Shown here one piece after another: positions 26,981 to 35,198 of a DNA stretch of 64,000 bases; positions within the stretch are counted from its first letter, which is position 1, and every line of letters starts with the position of its first letter. Location of the stretch: assembly GCF_015751765.1 (NCBI RefSeq), contig NZ_JADOTX010000001.1:5208001-5272000 (forward strand). The letters run 5' to 3'. Below the pieces are notes generated by a model. It was given only the letters and a program-made list of their open reading frames with translations, did no database searches and was not told where the DNA came from. The position numbers and the translations under genes are program-made. Source of the stretch: Micromonospora ureilytica. Its GTDB lineage: Bacteria > Actinomycetota > Actinomycetes > Mycobacteriales > Micromonosporaceae.

Positions 26981-28519
26981 TCAACGGCGACGCAGGACGA
27001 CCACGGCGACGTCGTCCTGGATCTCCGGTGGGGCCAGCTCCACCAGCAACCGGGCGCAGAACTGGTCCAGGTCACCGTCGACAGTCGCGGCGACCGCGGC
27101 CAGCGCGGACAGTCCCTCGTCGATGGTGGCGTCCCGTCGCTCGATCAGCCCGTCGGTGTAGAGGACCAGCGTGGCTCCGGCCGGCACCACGAACTCCAGG
27201 TCGGCCGGGCGAGGGGCGCGGATGCCGAGCAGCGGCGCGGAGTGCTGCACGAACTCGACCTTGCCGTCCATGATCAGCAGCGGCGGAAGGTGCCCGGCGC
27301 TGGCCAGCCGAACCCGTCCGGTCGGCGGGTGCAGCAGCAGTACGCAGAGCGTCGCTACCTCGTTCGGCAGCAGTGTCCGCATCAGCTCGTTGACCCGGTG
27401 CAGGATCTCGCCGGGCTGGTGGCCCTCGACCGCGTACGCCCGCACGGCGTGCCGCAGCTCGGCCATCACTGTCGCCGCGTGCAGCGAGTGGCCGGCGACG
27501 TCCCCGATCGCCAGCAGCAGATGCCCGTCGAGCATCACCAGCTCGTAGAAGTCGCCACCCACCTCGGTCTGCGCGCTTGCCGGTTCGTAGCGCACCGCGA
27601 AATCGAGGCCGGCCACGGTGGGCAGCCCGCGCGGGAGCAGGCTGCGTTGGAGGGTGACCGCGATCCGGTGCTCCTCGTCGAACGAGCGCTGCCCCTCCAC
27701 GGCCGCGGCCACCGCCTGAGCCAACTGCTTGAGCACCGGGGTTCGCGCGGTCTGGGTGGCGGTCGGGACCACCACGTACAGCGGGGCCCGGTCCTCGCGC
27801 AGCTTGGCGGCGGCGATGGTCACCGTGTCGTCCGCCGGCCAGTCGACGAGCGCCCAGTTCGCCGGGGCCTCCACCCGGACCGTGGCACCGGTCGGCACCC
27901 CGGTGTCGTCGACGACCCACGGCACCACGGCGGCCACCGCGCCGGGACCTGCGCAGATCCCCGCGAGACAGTCGCCGTCGAAGGTCTCGGCGATCACCGC
28001 CGCCGGGCTTCTGAAGATCTGGGCGGCACCCTCGGCGGCGGCCTCCAGCAGGCGCGCGAAGGTCGGCGCGGCGTGCACCGCCACTGTCGTGTCGGCCAAC
28101 CCGAGCAACCGCTCGGCGAGCAGTTCGGCGCGCTGCCGTGCCTGGTAGTAGCGCAGCACCGCCCGCGTGGTGGCGATCAGCTCCTCGGGCTCGATGGGCT
28201 CGGTCAGGTACGCGTCCGCGCCCCGGGTCAGCCCTTGGGCGCGGTCGGCCACGTCCACGGCGTGCGCCGACACATGGATCACCGGCATCGCCGGGTGCCG
28301 CGCCTTGATCTGTTCGCAGACTTCGTACCCGCTCAGGTCGGGCAACCGGACGTCGAGCACCACCAGGTCGATCCGGTCCACCTCGACCCGAGCCAACGCC
28401 TCGGCGCCGTTCTCGGCTTCCAGCACTGTGAACCCGGCCCTGGTCAGCCAGCTGACCAGTAGGTAACGCTTGGTACGACTGTCGTCGACCACCAGGATGG
28501 TTGTCGGCAGGCCGTCCAT
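26981..28519 (-). CDS. response regulator fused to SpoIIE-type PP2C phosphatase
   Basis: A 512-aa protein: a receiver domain (D12-D13, phospho-acceptor D56 in VVLDVRLPD), a linker with a GAF-like stretch, and a PP2C/SpoIIE phosphatase (LQRSLLPRGLP, GGDFYELVMLDGH, IGDVAGHS, YTDGLIERRD, DDVAVVVLRR). The usual lysine of the receiver's KP motif is replaced by glutamate (DAYLTEPIEP), so phosphorylation signalling may be atypical. It is the last gene of the stressosome operon, four bases after the histidine kinase, which is its likely partner. It would dephosphorylate a STAS anti-anti-sigma factor such as the one at 32742. Confidence 0.93.
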   Translation of the reverse strand: MDGLPTTILVVDDSRTKRYLLVSWLTRAGFTVLEAENGAEALARVEVDRIDLVVLDVRLPDLSGYEVCEQIKARHPAMPVIHVSAHAVDVADRAQGLTRGADAYLTEPIEPEELIATTRAVLRYYQARQRAELLAERLLGLADTTVAVHAAPTFARLLEAAAEGAAQIFRSPAAVIAETFDGDCLAGICAGPGAVAAVVPWVVDDTGVPTGATVRVEAPANWALVDWPADDTVTIAAAKLREDRAPLYVVVPTATQTARTPVLKQLAQAVAAAVEGQRSFDEEHRIAVTLQRSLLPRGLPTVAGLDFAVRYEPASAQTEVGGDFYELVMLDGHLLLAIGDVAGHSLHAATVMAELRHAVRAYAVEGHQPGEILHRVNELMRTLLPNEVATLCVLLLHPPTGRVRLASAGHLPPLLIMDGKVEFVQHSAPLLGIRAPRPADLEFVVPAGATLVLYTDGLIERRDATIDEGLSALAAVAATVDGDLDQFCARLLVELAPPEIQDDVAVVVLRRR

Positions 28520-28523
28520 GCCG

Positions 28524-29885
28524 TCACGCCCCGCCGGTGGGCAGGGAGACGGTGAACGTGCTGCCTTCGCCCGGCGCGCTGGTCAGCTCCAGCGTCCCGC
28601 CCAGCAGCGTCACCAACCGCCGGGCGTACGGCAGGCCGAGGCCGGTGCCGCCGACGCGGGTGGCTCCGGGCACCTGGTAGAACTCCTCGAAGATCCGGTC
28701 GTGCAGCTCGGGAGCGATGCCCGGCCCGGTGTCGCTGACCGTGAAATGCCAACGGTCGCCGTGTTGGCTGGCTCGCAGTCGTACCTCGCCGCGTTCGGTG
28801 AACTTCAACCCGTTGTGCAGCAGGTTGCGCAGCACCTGGCCGAGCAGCACCTCGTCGGTGCGCAGCAGGGCAGGCGCGGCCGGTTCCTCGACGACCAACT
28901 CCACCCCCGGGCGGGTGGCCAGGGCGCGCAAAGTGCCGCGGAGTTGACCGAAGACCGGGCGCAGGTCGACCTCGGCCAGGTCTGGCTCGATCCGGCCGGA
29001 TTCCGCCTTGGCCAGGTCGAGGAGTTCGTTGACCAGGTTGAGCAGATCTGCCGCCGACGAGCGGATCAGATCAACCTGGCGGCCCTGCTCGTCGGTGAGC
29101 GGGTCGGAGGCGGAGTCGGTGAGCAGCCGCCCCAGGCCGATGATCGCGGTGACCGGGGCGCGCAGCTCGTGGCTCACGTTGGCCAGGAACCGGCTCTTCG
29201 ACTCACTCGCCGCACGAAGCTGAGCGGACTTCTCGTCCAGCTCGGCGTAGAGGGCGACGACGCCGCGGTTGGTCTCCTCCAGCTCCTCGGTGAGCTGGTT
29301 GTAGAGCGCCAGCACCCCCCGGTTGGTCTCGGCCAGCTCCTCGTTGAGCACGGCCAGCTCGTCGCGCTGACTGCGCACCTCGTCGAGTGCGGCGATGAGC
29401 TGCCCGTTCTGCACGGTCAGCTCGTCCAGCGCGCTGGCCGGCGCGGTACTGCCGAGTTCGGTACGGAACTCGGCGAGCCGCTCCGGGGTCGGCGTCGGCG
29501 CGCTGGCCGGGACTCGTCGGGACATCCTTACGACCGTAACCCCCTGGACGGTCGACACGCTCAGTGTGTCAACCAGTCGGGACACCGCGCCGGACTGCGG
29601 TTGGTAGCGACCGTCCGGGAGCGGGGACACCGGGGCCAGGTCGGCGCGCAGGTGGAACCGGCCGTCGGCACCCGCGTCGACGTGGAACGAGACGTCGGCA
29701 CCGCCGGTCGTGCCCAGCAGGTCCCGGGCGACCTCGCTGAGCGCGGTGGCGATCCGGACCTGGTCCTGGTGTTCCAGGCCGACCACGGTGGCCACCTCGC
29801 GGCCCCGCTGGCGGATCACGAAGATGTCCTGCTCGACCCGCAGCGCCATCTGGAGCAGCGGCAGCGCTGCCGGCTCCCCGCTCAT
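28524..29885 (-). CDS. cytoplasmic sensor histidine kinase
   Basis: A 453-aa soluble kinase. The C-terminal part is canonical: HisKA (SRFLANVSHELRAPVTAIIG), HATPase with N-box NLLHNGLKF, DTGPGI and GTGLGLPYARRL. A long charged coiled coil (LNEELAETNRGVLALYNQL and a repeat of it) precedes it. The N-terminal ~110 residues contain VRIATALSEVARDLL, which resembles the N-box of RsbT-type ATPases but has Asp where the magnesium-binding Asn should be. ATGA overlaps couple it to the preceding gene. It probably phosphorylates the receiver-PP2C protein encoded next. Confidence 0.92.
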   Translation of the reverse strand: MSGEPAALPLLQMALRVEQDIFVIRQRGREVATVVGLEHQDQVRIATALSEVARDLLGTTGGADVSFHVDAGADGRFHLRADLAPVSPLPDGRYQPQSGAVSRLVDTLSVSTVQGVTVVRMSRRVPASAPTPTPERLAEFRTELGSTAPASALDELTVQNGQLIAALDEVRSQRDELAVLNEELAETNRGVLALYNQLTEELEETNRGVVALYAELDEKSAQLRAASESKSRFLANVSHELRAPVTAIIGLGRLLTDSASDPLTDEQGRQVDLIRSSAADLLNLVNELLDLAKAESGRIEPDLAEVDLRPVFGQLRGTLRALATRPGVELVVEEPAAPALLRTDEVLLGQVLRNLLHNGLKFTERGEVRLRASQHGDRWHFTVSDTGPGIAPELHDRIFEEFYQVPGATRVGGTGLGLPYARRLVTLLGGTLELTSAPGEGSTFTVSLPTGGA

Positions 29886-30895
29886 GCCCAGGACCTCGCT
29901 ACCAGTACGCAGGCGTCGTCGCGTCGTACACCGGCGTCACGCAGCAGGGTCGCCGCCATGACCAGCGGGGATCTCTCCATCAGACCCGGGTAGTCGGCCA
30001 TCCGCCACCTGTCGACCACCCCGTCGCTGTGCATCACCAGCCGGGCACCGGGACCGAACGGGTAGTCGTACTCCCGGATCGTCGGCCGTTGGTGGCCGGC
30101 GATGCCGGGCAGCGACACCAGCCCCCGGCGCTGGCCGCCGCCCTCGACGACCACACCGGAGATGTTGCCCAGGCCGGCGTAGTGCAGCACACCGGCCGCC
30201 GGCGCCAGCTCGGCGACCGCGAGCGCTGCGCCACGGGTGTGCGACATGCTCCGGTGGAGGTGACCGACCACCACCGCCGGTGGACCGGCCGGGGCGTCCC
30301 GGAACGCGGCCAGGGCCGCGTCGGTTGCCGCGCCGGCCAGCGGGCCGTGCCCCAACCCGTCGCTGACCAGCACCTGGTGCCGCCCGTCGGCGACCCGCAC
30401 GGCGTAGCCGTCGCCGCTTACCGTCTCGCCGGTCAGCGGTCGGGTGAGAGCACCGGCCCAGGACGGCCGTGCCGGCTCCGCCGGCCAGACCTGCACGGCG
30501 AGGACGGTGCCCTTGCCCGGCAGCGAATATCCGTCGAACCAGCTGGCCTGCCTCACGATGGCACCCAGACCGATGCCGAGCGTGCCGGTGGTGGAGTGCC
30601 CGTCCTGGGACGAGACGGTCAGGTCGGCCATGCCGGGCCCGGAGTCGATGGCGATCAGTTCCACGCCGGCCTGCCCGGCACGGCGCACCGGCCGAAGCAG
30701 CAGCACACCCTCGTCGGCGTGCTTGACCAGGTTGCTGGTCAGCTCGGCTGCGACGATGGCCAGGTCGGCGATGCGCACCGCACCCATTTCCACCTGGGCG
30801 CCGAGGCGCTCGGCGGCGCGCCGGACGGCGCTCGCCGCGCTGCTGGCCTCCACCCGGAACCAGATGCCACTGTCGGTAACGGCGTCGGCGTTCAC
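29882..30895 (-). CDS. RsbT-like ATPase fused to RsbX-like PP2C phosphatase
   Basis: A 337-aa fusion: residues 1-130 form an RsbT/RsbW-type ATPase (LAIVAAELTSNLVKHADEG with the N-box Asn, DSGPGM, GTLGIGLGAIVR), and the rest an RsbX-like SpoIIE phosphatase (DGYAVRVADGRHQVLVSDGLGHG, LHYAGLGNISGVV, MHSDGVVDRW). GTG 30895 is chosen because it forms a GTGA overlap with the rsbT stop. In stressosome systems RsbX dephosphorylates RsbR/RsbS to reset the complex; this protein occupies that place in the operon. Confidence 0.9.
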   Translation of the reverse strand: MNADAVTDSGIWFRVEASSAASAVRRAAERLGAQVEMGAVRIADLAIVAAELTSNLVKHADEGVLLLRPVRRAGQAGVELIAIDSGPGMADLTVSSQDGHSTTGTLGIGLGAIVRQASWFDGYSLPGKGTVLAVQVWPAEPARPSWAGALTRPLTGETVSGDGYAVRVADGRHQVLVSDGLGHGPLAGAATDAALAAFRDAPAGPPAVVVGHLHRSMSHTRGAALAVAELAPAAGVLHYAGLGNISGVVVEGGGQRRGLVSLPGIAGHQRPTIREYDYPFGPGARLVMHSDGVVDRWRMADYPGLMERSPLVMAATLLRDAGVRRDDACVLVARSWA

Positions 30896-31311
30896 CGGGA
30901 CCACTTGGTGACCGTGATCCGCGTGCCGGTGTCCGGAGAAGTCTCGATCTCGAACTCGTCGACCAGTCGACGGGACCCGCTCAGCCCGAGGCCGAGCCCA
31001 CCGCCGCTGGTGTAGCCGTCGGTCATGGCCAGATTCAGATCGGCGATGCCCGGCCCGGAGTCGGCGAAGACGATCCGGACGCCCTTGCGTCGGCCGTTGT
31101 CCACGGTCGTCACCTCGACCGAGCCGCCACCGCCGTACACCAGGGTGTTGCGGGCCAACTCGCTCGCCGCGGTGACCACCTTCGTCTGGTCCACGAGGGA
31201 CAACTTGACGGCCACCGCCACGGCACGGACCAACTGCCGGACGCGTACCACGTCCTCGTCGCTGCGGACCGACTGCGCCTGTGGCTGGCCCAGGTCGATG
31301 CCCGCGGTCAC
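30892..31311 (-). CDS. rsbT: anti-sigma regulatory factor, serine kinase RsbT
   Basis: A 139-aa GHKL ATPase/kinase. VVTAASELARNTLVYGGGG carries the N-box with N55, and FADSGPGIADLNLAMTDGYT with GGGLGLGLSGSRRLVDEF forms the ATP lid and G boxes, the RsbT pattern. RsbT phosphorylates RsbR and RsbS in the stressosome, is then released and activates a downstream PP2C. GTG 31311 overlaps the rsbS stop (GTGA) and its stop overlaps the next gene. Order rsbR-rsbS-rsbT is that of Bacillus. Confidence 0.93.
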   Translation of the reverse strand: MTAGIDLGQPQAQSVRSDEDVVRVRQLVRAVAVAVKLSLVDQTKVVTAASELARNTLVYGGGGSVEVTTVDNGRRKGVRIVFADSGPGIADLNLAMTDGYTSGGGLGLGLSGSRRLVDEFEIETSPDTGTRITVTKWSR

Positions 31312-31718
31312 GGCGTGGCCGTCTCGGCGTCCGGATCGTCGTCGAGCTGGTAGTCGAGCTCGTCGGCGTGGGCCGCCGCGATCAGTTCCATGCCGCGCTC
31401 GACGTTCAGAGCGGTACGGATGCCGTTCAACGACAGCCCGAGTTCGACAAGTGTGATGGCGACTGCCGGACGCATCCCGACCACCACCGTCTCCGCGTCG
31501 AGCACCTTGGAGATCGAGGCGATGGCGGAGAGCATCCGCCCGACGAAGGAGTCGACGATGTCCAGCGCGGTGATGTCGATGATGACGCCGTGGCAGCCGG
31601 TCGCGACGATCCGCTCGGCCAGGTCCTCCTGGAGCTGGACGGCCGTCTGGTCGGACATGTCCAGCTGGATGGAGACGAGCAGGATGTCCCCGATCTTGAG
31701 GATCGGCACCCTTTCCAT
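31308..31718 (-). CDS. rsbS: stressosome scaffold protein RsbS
   Basis: A 136-aa STAS protein: MERVPILKIGDILLVSIQ, then DITALDIVDSFVGRMLSAIA. S57 in VDSFVGR corresponds to the serine phosphorylated by RsbT. An acidic tail (LDYQLDDDPDAE) follows the domain. ATG 31718 shares its A with the rsbR stop (TGATG). RsbS with RsbR builds the stressosome core and holds RsbT inactive until stress. Confidence 0.94.
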   Translation of the reverse strand: MERVPILKIGDILLVSIQLDMSDQTAVQLQEDLAERIVATGCHGVIIDITALDIVDSFVGRMLSAIASISKVLDAETVVVGMRPAVAITLVELGLSLNGIRTALNVERGMELIAAAHADELDYQLDDDPDAETATP

Positions 31719-32578
31719 CAGACGCCCCGACGCGGCTGGCGACGGGCGGTTTCCACCCCACTGAGCCGCAGCACGTGACGCAGCGCGTCGGCGAGGCTCG
31801 CCTTGGTGGCGATGTCGCCGAACTCGATGCCGAGCGCCACGATGGTCTGCGCGATCTGCGGGCGGATGCCGGAGATGATGCAGTCGGCGCCCATCAGCCG
31901 GGCGGCGACCACTGTCTTCAGGATGTGCTGGGCGACCTGGGTGTCCACCGCCGGTACACCGGTGATGTCGATGATCGCGTACGGCGAGCCGGTGTCGACC
32001 AGGGTCTGCAGCAGCCGCTCCATGACGACCTGGGCCCGGGCCGAGTCCAGGGTGCCGACCAATGGGACGGCGACGACACCCTCCCAGAGCTTGACCACCG
32101 GCGTGGAGAGTTCGAGCAGCTGCTCGGCCTGATCGGCGATCAGGCTCTCCCGGGTGCGGACGAAGCTCTCGAAGGTGAACAGGCCCATCTCGTCGACCAG
32201 CTTCGAGAAGGCGACATAGTCCTGCAACGCGTTCGGGCCGCCGGCCTCCTGCACCAGCTCGGCCAGCACGTCCTTCAGCGCGAAGACGCTGATCGTGGTC
32301 TCGGTGGCGGAGAAGCCCTGACGGGCCCGGCCACGGGACAGCTCGGAGAGTGCGGCGCGCAGTTCGCCGGCGCTCTCGGCGGACAGGTCGATGGTGCCCT
32401 TGTCGCCGGTGGCGACGATGGCGTGGTGCAGGTCCTGGACCTGTCGGCGCAGCTCCGCCTGGCTCAATCGGCCGCGCAACGACCTGGTGACGATCTCGGT
32501 CCACCGAGTTGTGACCCGTTCGTCCTGCCCGCTCAGCAGCGCGGCGAGCCGACCACTTTCTTCGGTGCTCAACGCCAT
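31718..32578 (-). CDS. rsbR: stressosome sensor RsbR
   Basis: A 286-aa protein: N-terminal helical sensor domain of the RsbRD/non-haem globin-like type (about 1-150) and a C-terminal STAS domain (VKLWEGVVAVPLVGTLDSAR, IIDITGVPAVDTQVAQHIL). T176 and T213 align with the two threonines phosphorylated by RsbT in Bacillus RsbRA. ATG 32578 follows an AGGGGG ribosome site; codons upstream in frame are not needed. It is the first gene of a six-gene operon. The stimulus sensed by the N-terminal domain is unknown. Confidence 0.93.
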   Translation of the reverse strand: MALSTEESGRLAALLSGQDERVTTRWTEIVTRSLRGRLSQAELRRQVQDLHHAIVATGDKGTIDLSAESAGELRAALSELSRGRARQGFSATETTISVFALKDVLAELVQEAGGPNALQDYVAFSKLVDEMGLFTFESFVRTRESLIADQAEQLLELSTPVVKLWEGVVAVPLVGTLDSARAQVVMERLLQTLVDTGSPYAIIDITGVPAVDTQVAQHILKTVVAARLMGADCIISGIRPQIAQTIVALGIEFGDIATKASLADALRHVLRLSGVETARRQPRRGV

Positions 32579-32693
32579 TTCGAACCCCCTTGACCTGGAC
32601 CGGGCGGACTCTATCACCGGGGGCTGACCAACTACTTGCCCCGTAGCAACAGAATGACGAGAGCCACCGGATCACGGCTCCCGTGCTACGTCC

Positions 32694-32718
32694 GACCATG
32701 GTCGTGGGATACCGTTCC
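32694..32718 (-). promoter_or_regulatory. possible ECF-type promoter for the stressosome operon
   Basis: On the minus strand GGAAC (32718-32714) is followed after exactly 17 bases by GTC (32696-32694), the spacing and core of many ECF sigma promoters. It would place transcription start about 110 bases before rsbR. Short motif, so chance occurrence is possible. Confidence 0.3.
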
Positions 32719-32741
32719 CCCGATAACAGGAGGTCTGGCGA

Positions 32742-33098
32742 ATGTCGTTGACGGTGCACACGGAACAACGCGGCGACGTGGTCGTCGTGGCGGTCGCTGG
32801 CGAGCTGGACATGGCCACTGCACCGCAGCTGCAGGACCAGATCACCGACCTGCTCGACAAGGGCCGCAACCGGCTGGTGTTCGACCTGGCGGACGTCTCG
32901 TTCTGCGACTCGACAGGTCTGTCGGTCTTCGTCCGCGCCAAGAACAGCTGCGACGAGGCTGGCGGCGTGGTCCGGCTGGCCGCCCCGCAGCGCGGTGTGC
33001 TGCGCATCCTTGAGGTGAGCGGGCTGGTCGAGGTGCTGCACACCTACCCGACGGTGGATGAGGCAGTCGCCGGCGAACCGACGCCGGCTTCCTCCTGA
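32742..33098 (+). CDS. STAS-domain anti-sigma factor antagonist (RsbV/BldG-like)
   Basis: A 118-aa STAS protein with VAVAGELDMATAPQL and S57 in DVSFCDSTGLSVFVRA, the phospho-acceptor serine. ATG 32742 follows AACAGGAGG. It is divergent from the stressosome operon and is the obvious substrate for its PP2C phosphatases: dephosphorylated, it would bind an anti-sigma kinase and free a sigma factor. Neither the anti-sigma factor nor the sigma factor is in the window. Confidence 0.93.
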   Translation: MSLTVHTEQRGDVVVVAVAGELDMATAPQLQDQITDLLDKGRNRLVFDLADVSFCDSTGLSVFVRAKNSCDEAGGVVRLAAPQRGVLRILEVSGLVEVLHTYPTVDEAVAGEPTPASS

Positions 33099-33111
33099 CC
33101 GTCCGCGTTCG

Positions 33112-34392
33112 TCACTCGTCCTCGACGTAACGGGGACGAGCGATCGCCATGCCCGCCGTCGTCTGCACGGCCAGGGCGCCCAGCAGGAACCCGATCGGCG
33201 CGGTCCAGCCGTCGGTGGCCTCGTAGAGGATGCCGACCATCAGTGGGCCGAGGGCGGCGATCACGTACCCGGTGCTCTGCGCGAATGCGGAGAGCGCGAC
33301 AGTCCCCTCGGCGGTGCGGGCGCGTAGGCCGATGGCGGTCAGGATCATCGGGAACGCGCCCTGGCCGATCGCCAGGAGGGCGACCCAGAGCAGCGCGGCA
33401 CCGTGCGGTGCGAGCGCCAACCCCAGGTAGGCCAGCGCCGACGCGGTGGTCAGCCCGAGCACCAGCGGACGCAGGCTGCCGAGCCGACCGGCCAGGGTGG
33501 GCATCAGCAGCGCGATCGGCACGCCGAGCGCGGTCACCCCGGCGAGCAGCAGCCCGGCCGACTCCGGCTGGTAACCGGCGTCGCGGAACAGCTGGGCCAG
33601 CCAACCCATGATCGCGTACCCGCTGAGCGACTGCGCCCCGAAGTAGACGGCCATCGCCCAGCCGAGCCGGGTCCGCGCCGGCCGGACCCGCGGGGGCGTG
33701 GCGACGACCGCCGTCGGGGTCGCCCGCCGCGCCGCGGCGCGGGTCCGCAGCGCCAGCGGCACCCACGGGAGTACGGCCACCGCGGCCATCGCGGCCCAGA
33801 CGCCGAGCCCGGCCCGCCACGACCCGAAGGCGTGCGCGATCGGCACCGCGGAGGCGGCGGCCACCGTCGTGCCCACTGTCAACGCCATCGTGTACGCCCC
33901 GGTGACCAGGCCGGTGCGGTGCGGGAAGTGCTGCTTGACGAGCATCGGCAGCAGGATGTTGGCGACCGCGATGCCGGACAGCGCCAGCGCGCTGGTGAGC
34001 ACGAAGATCAAGGCCGAGTCGGTGGCGACCCGGAGCACCTGGCCGACGGCGAGGGCGAACATGGCGACCACCAGCACCCGGGCCGGTGCCACCCGGCGGA
34101 CCAGCCACGGGGTGAGCGCGCCGAGGCCGGCGAACGCGATGGTCGGCAGGGTGGTGACCAGGCCGGCGGTGACGCCGGAGAGGCCCAGCCCGTCGCGAAC
34201 CTCGTCGAGCAGCGCGCCGAGGCTCGTCACCACGGCACGCAGGTTGAGCGCGACCAGCAGCATCCCGACCAGCACCAGCGCGCCACCGGTCGCCGGGTGC
34301 GTCCGCCGGCCGGCGCCGGGGTCCCGCGTCGGGCGAGGGTCGACGGCGGCGGGGGCGGGCAGCGCCGGAGCGGCGGTTGGTGGCGGGGTCAT
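33112..34392 (-). CDS. MFS transporter, CynX/NimT family
   Basis: A 426-aa protein with about 12 hydrophobic segments after a proline-rich cytoplasmic N-terminus. LNLRAVVTSLGALLDEVRDG in the first helix and GSLRPLVLG, IGQGAFPMILTAIGLRA further on are typical of the CynX/NimT (cyanate / 2-nitroimidazole) MFS group, exporters or anion transporters. ATG 34392 lies opposite the start of the FadR-type regulator gene, 50 bp away, which probably controls it. Substrate is not predictable. Confidence 0.9.
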   Translation of the reverse strand: MTPPPTAAPALPAPAAVDPRPTRDPGAGRRTHPATGGALVLVGMLLVALNLRAVVTSLGALLDEVRDGLGLSGVTAGLVTTLPTIAFAGLGALTPWLVRRVAPARVLVVAMFALAVGQVLRVATDSALIFVLTSALALSGIAVANILLPMLVKQHFPHRTGLVTGAYTMALTVGTTVAAASAVPIAHAFGSWRAGLGVWAAMAAVAVLPWVPLALRTRAAARRATPTAVVATPPRVRPARTRLGWAMAVYFGAQSLSGYAIMGWLAQLFRDAGYQPESAGLLLAGVTALGVPIALLMPTLAGRLGSLRPLVLGLTTASALAYLGLALAPHGAALLWVALLAIGQGAFPMILTAIGLRARTAEGTVALSAFAQSTGYVIAALGPLMVGILYEATDGWTAPIGFLLGALAVQTTAGMAIARPRYVEDE

Positions 34393-34442
34393 GACCTCTA
34401 ACCTACAATCATGGGATGAATTTGGGACCGGTGATGTAACCA

Positions 34443-35159
34443 GTGCCACCGTCTGTTGAATTCCCCTCCGAGCCGTCAGTGCCGCCCCCCGGCCAGTCCG
34501 CCGTGCCGCCCCGCGGCCACCGGGTCCGGCAGACCACCGAGCAACTCCGCGCCCGGATCCTCGGCGGCGAATGGCCCGTCGGCGGGCGCATCCCCACCGA
34601 GCCACAACTGGTCGCCGCGCTGGGCGTCGGGCGCAACACGATCCGCGAGGCCGTCCGCGCCCTGGTGCACGCCGGGGTGCTGGAGTGCCGGCAGGGCTCC
34701 GGCACCTACGTGGTGTCCACCGACGAACTGGCACCGGTGGTCGCCCGCCGACTCGGCGACGACCGGATGACCGAGGTCATCGAGGTACGCCGCGCCTTCG
34801 AGGTGGAGGCCGCCCGGCTCGCCGCGCTGAGGCGTACACCCGAGGACCTGGCGGCGCTCGACGGCGCGCTCGCCCAGCGCGAGGCCGCCTGGCACGGCGG
34901 CCGGGTCGACGCGTTCGTCGAGGCCGACGTGGCGCTGCACACGGCGGTGGTCGCCGCCGCGCACAACGCCATGCTCGCCGAGCTGTACGCCTCGGTGGGC
35001 GCCGCCCTGCGCAGCACCGTCGCCCAGGCCATGGGCGGGGCACTCACCCCCGAGCGCTACGTCGACCACACCCGGTTGGTCGAGGCGATCCGGGCCGGCG
35101 ATCCCGGCCGGGCGGCACTCGAAGCCGGCGCTTTTCTGGAACCCGCCGAACGGGCATAG
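34443..35159 (+). CDS. GntR-family regulator, FadR/FCD subfamily
   Basis: A 238-aa regulator: N-terminal winged helix (IPTEPQLVAALGVGRNTIRE, HAGVLECRQGSGTYVV) and C-terminal FCD helical domain (EVRRAFEVEAARLAALRR, FHxAxx-type metal site in VALHTAVVAAAHN, DHTRLVEAIRAGD). A proline-rich N-terminal extension of about 25 residues precedes the HTH when read from GTG 34443. It is divergent from the CynX/NimT-type MFS gene and most likely represses it; the intergenic ATCATGGGATGAAT at 34408 is a near-palindrome that could be the operator. Confidence 0.9.
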   Translation: MPPSVEFPSEPSVPPPGQSAVPPRGHRVRQTTEQLRARILGGEWPVGGRIPTEPQLVAALGVGRNTIREAVRALVHAGVLECRQGSGTYVVSTDELAPVVARRLGDDRMTEVIEVRRAFEVEAARLAALRRTPEDLAALDGALAQREAAWHGGRVDAFVEADVALHTAVVAAAHNAMLAELYASVGAALRSTVAQAMGGALTPERYVDHTRLVEAIRAGDPGRAALEAGAFLEPAERA

Positions 35160-35198
35160 GTTGTGCCCGACAGAAAAGCGGACACCTCGGGAGTACGA

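Noticed and set aside
31308..33041. One large minus-strand frame covering rsbS and rsbR
   Set aside because: It is rsbS read in a frame open across rsbR; two separate STAS proteins with overlapping stop and start explain the DNA.
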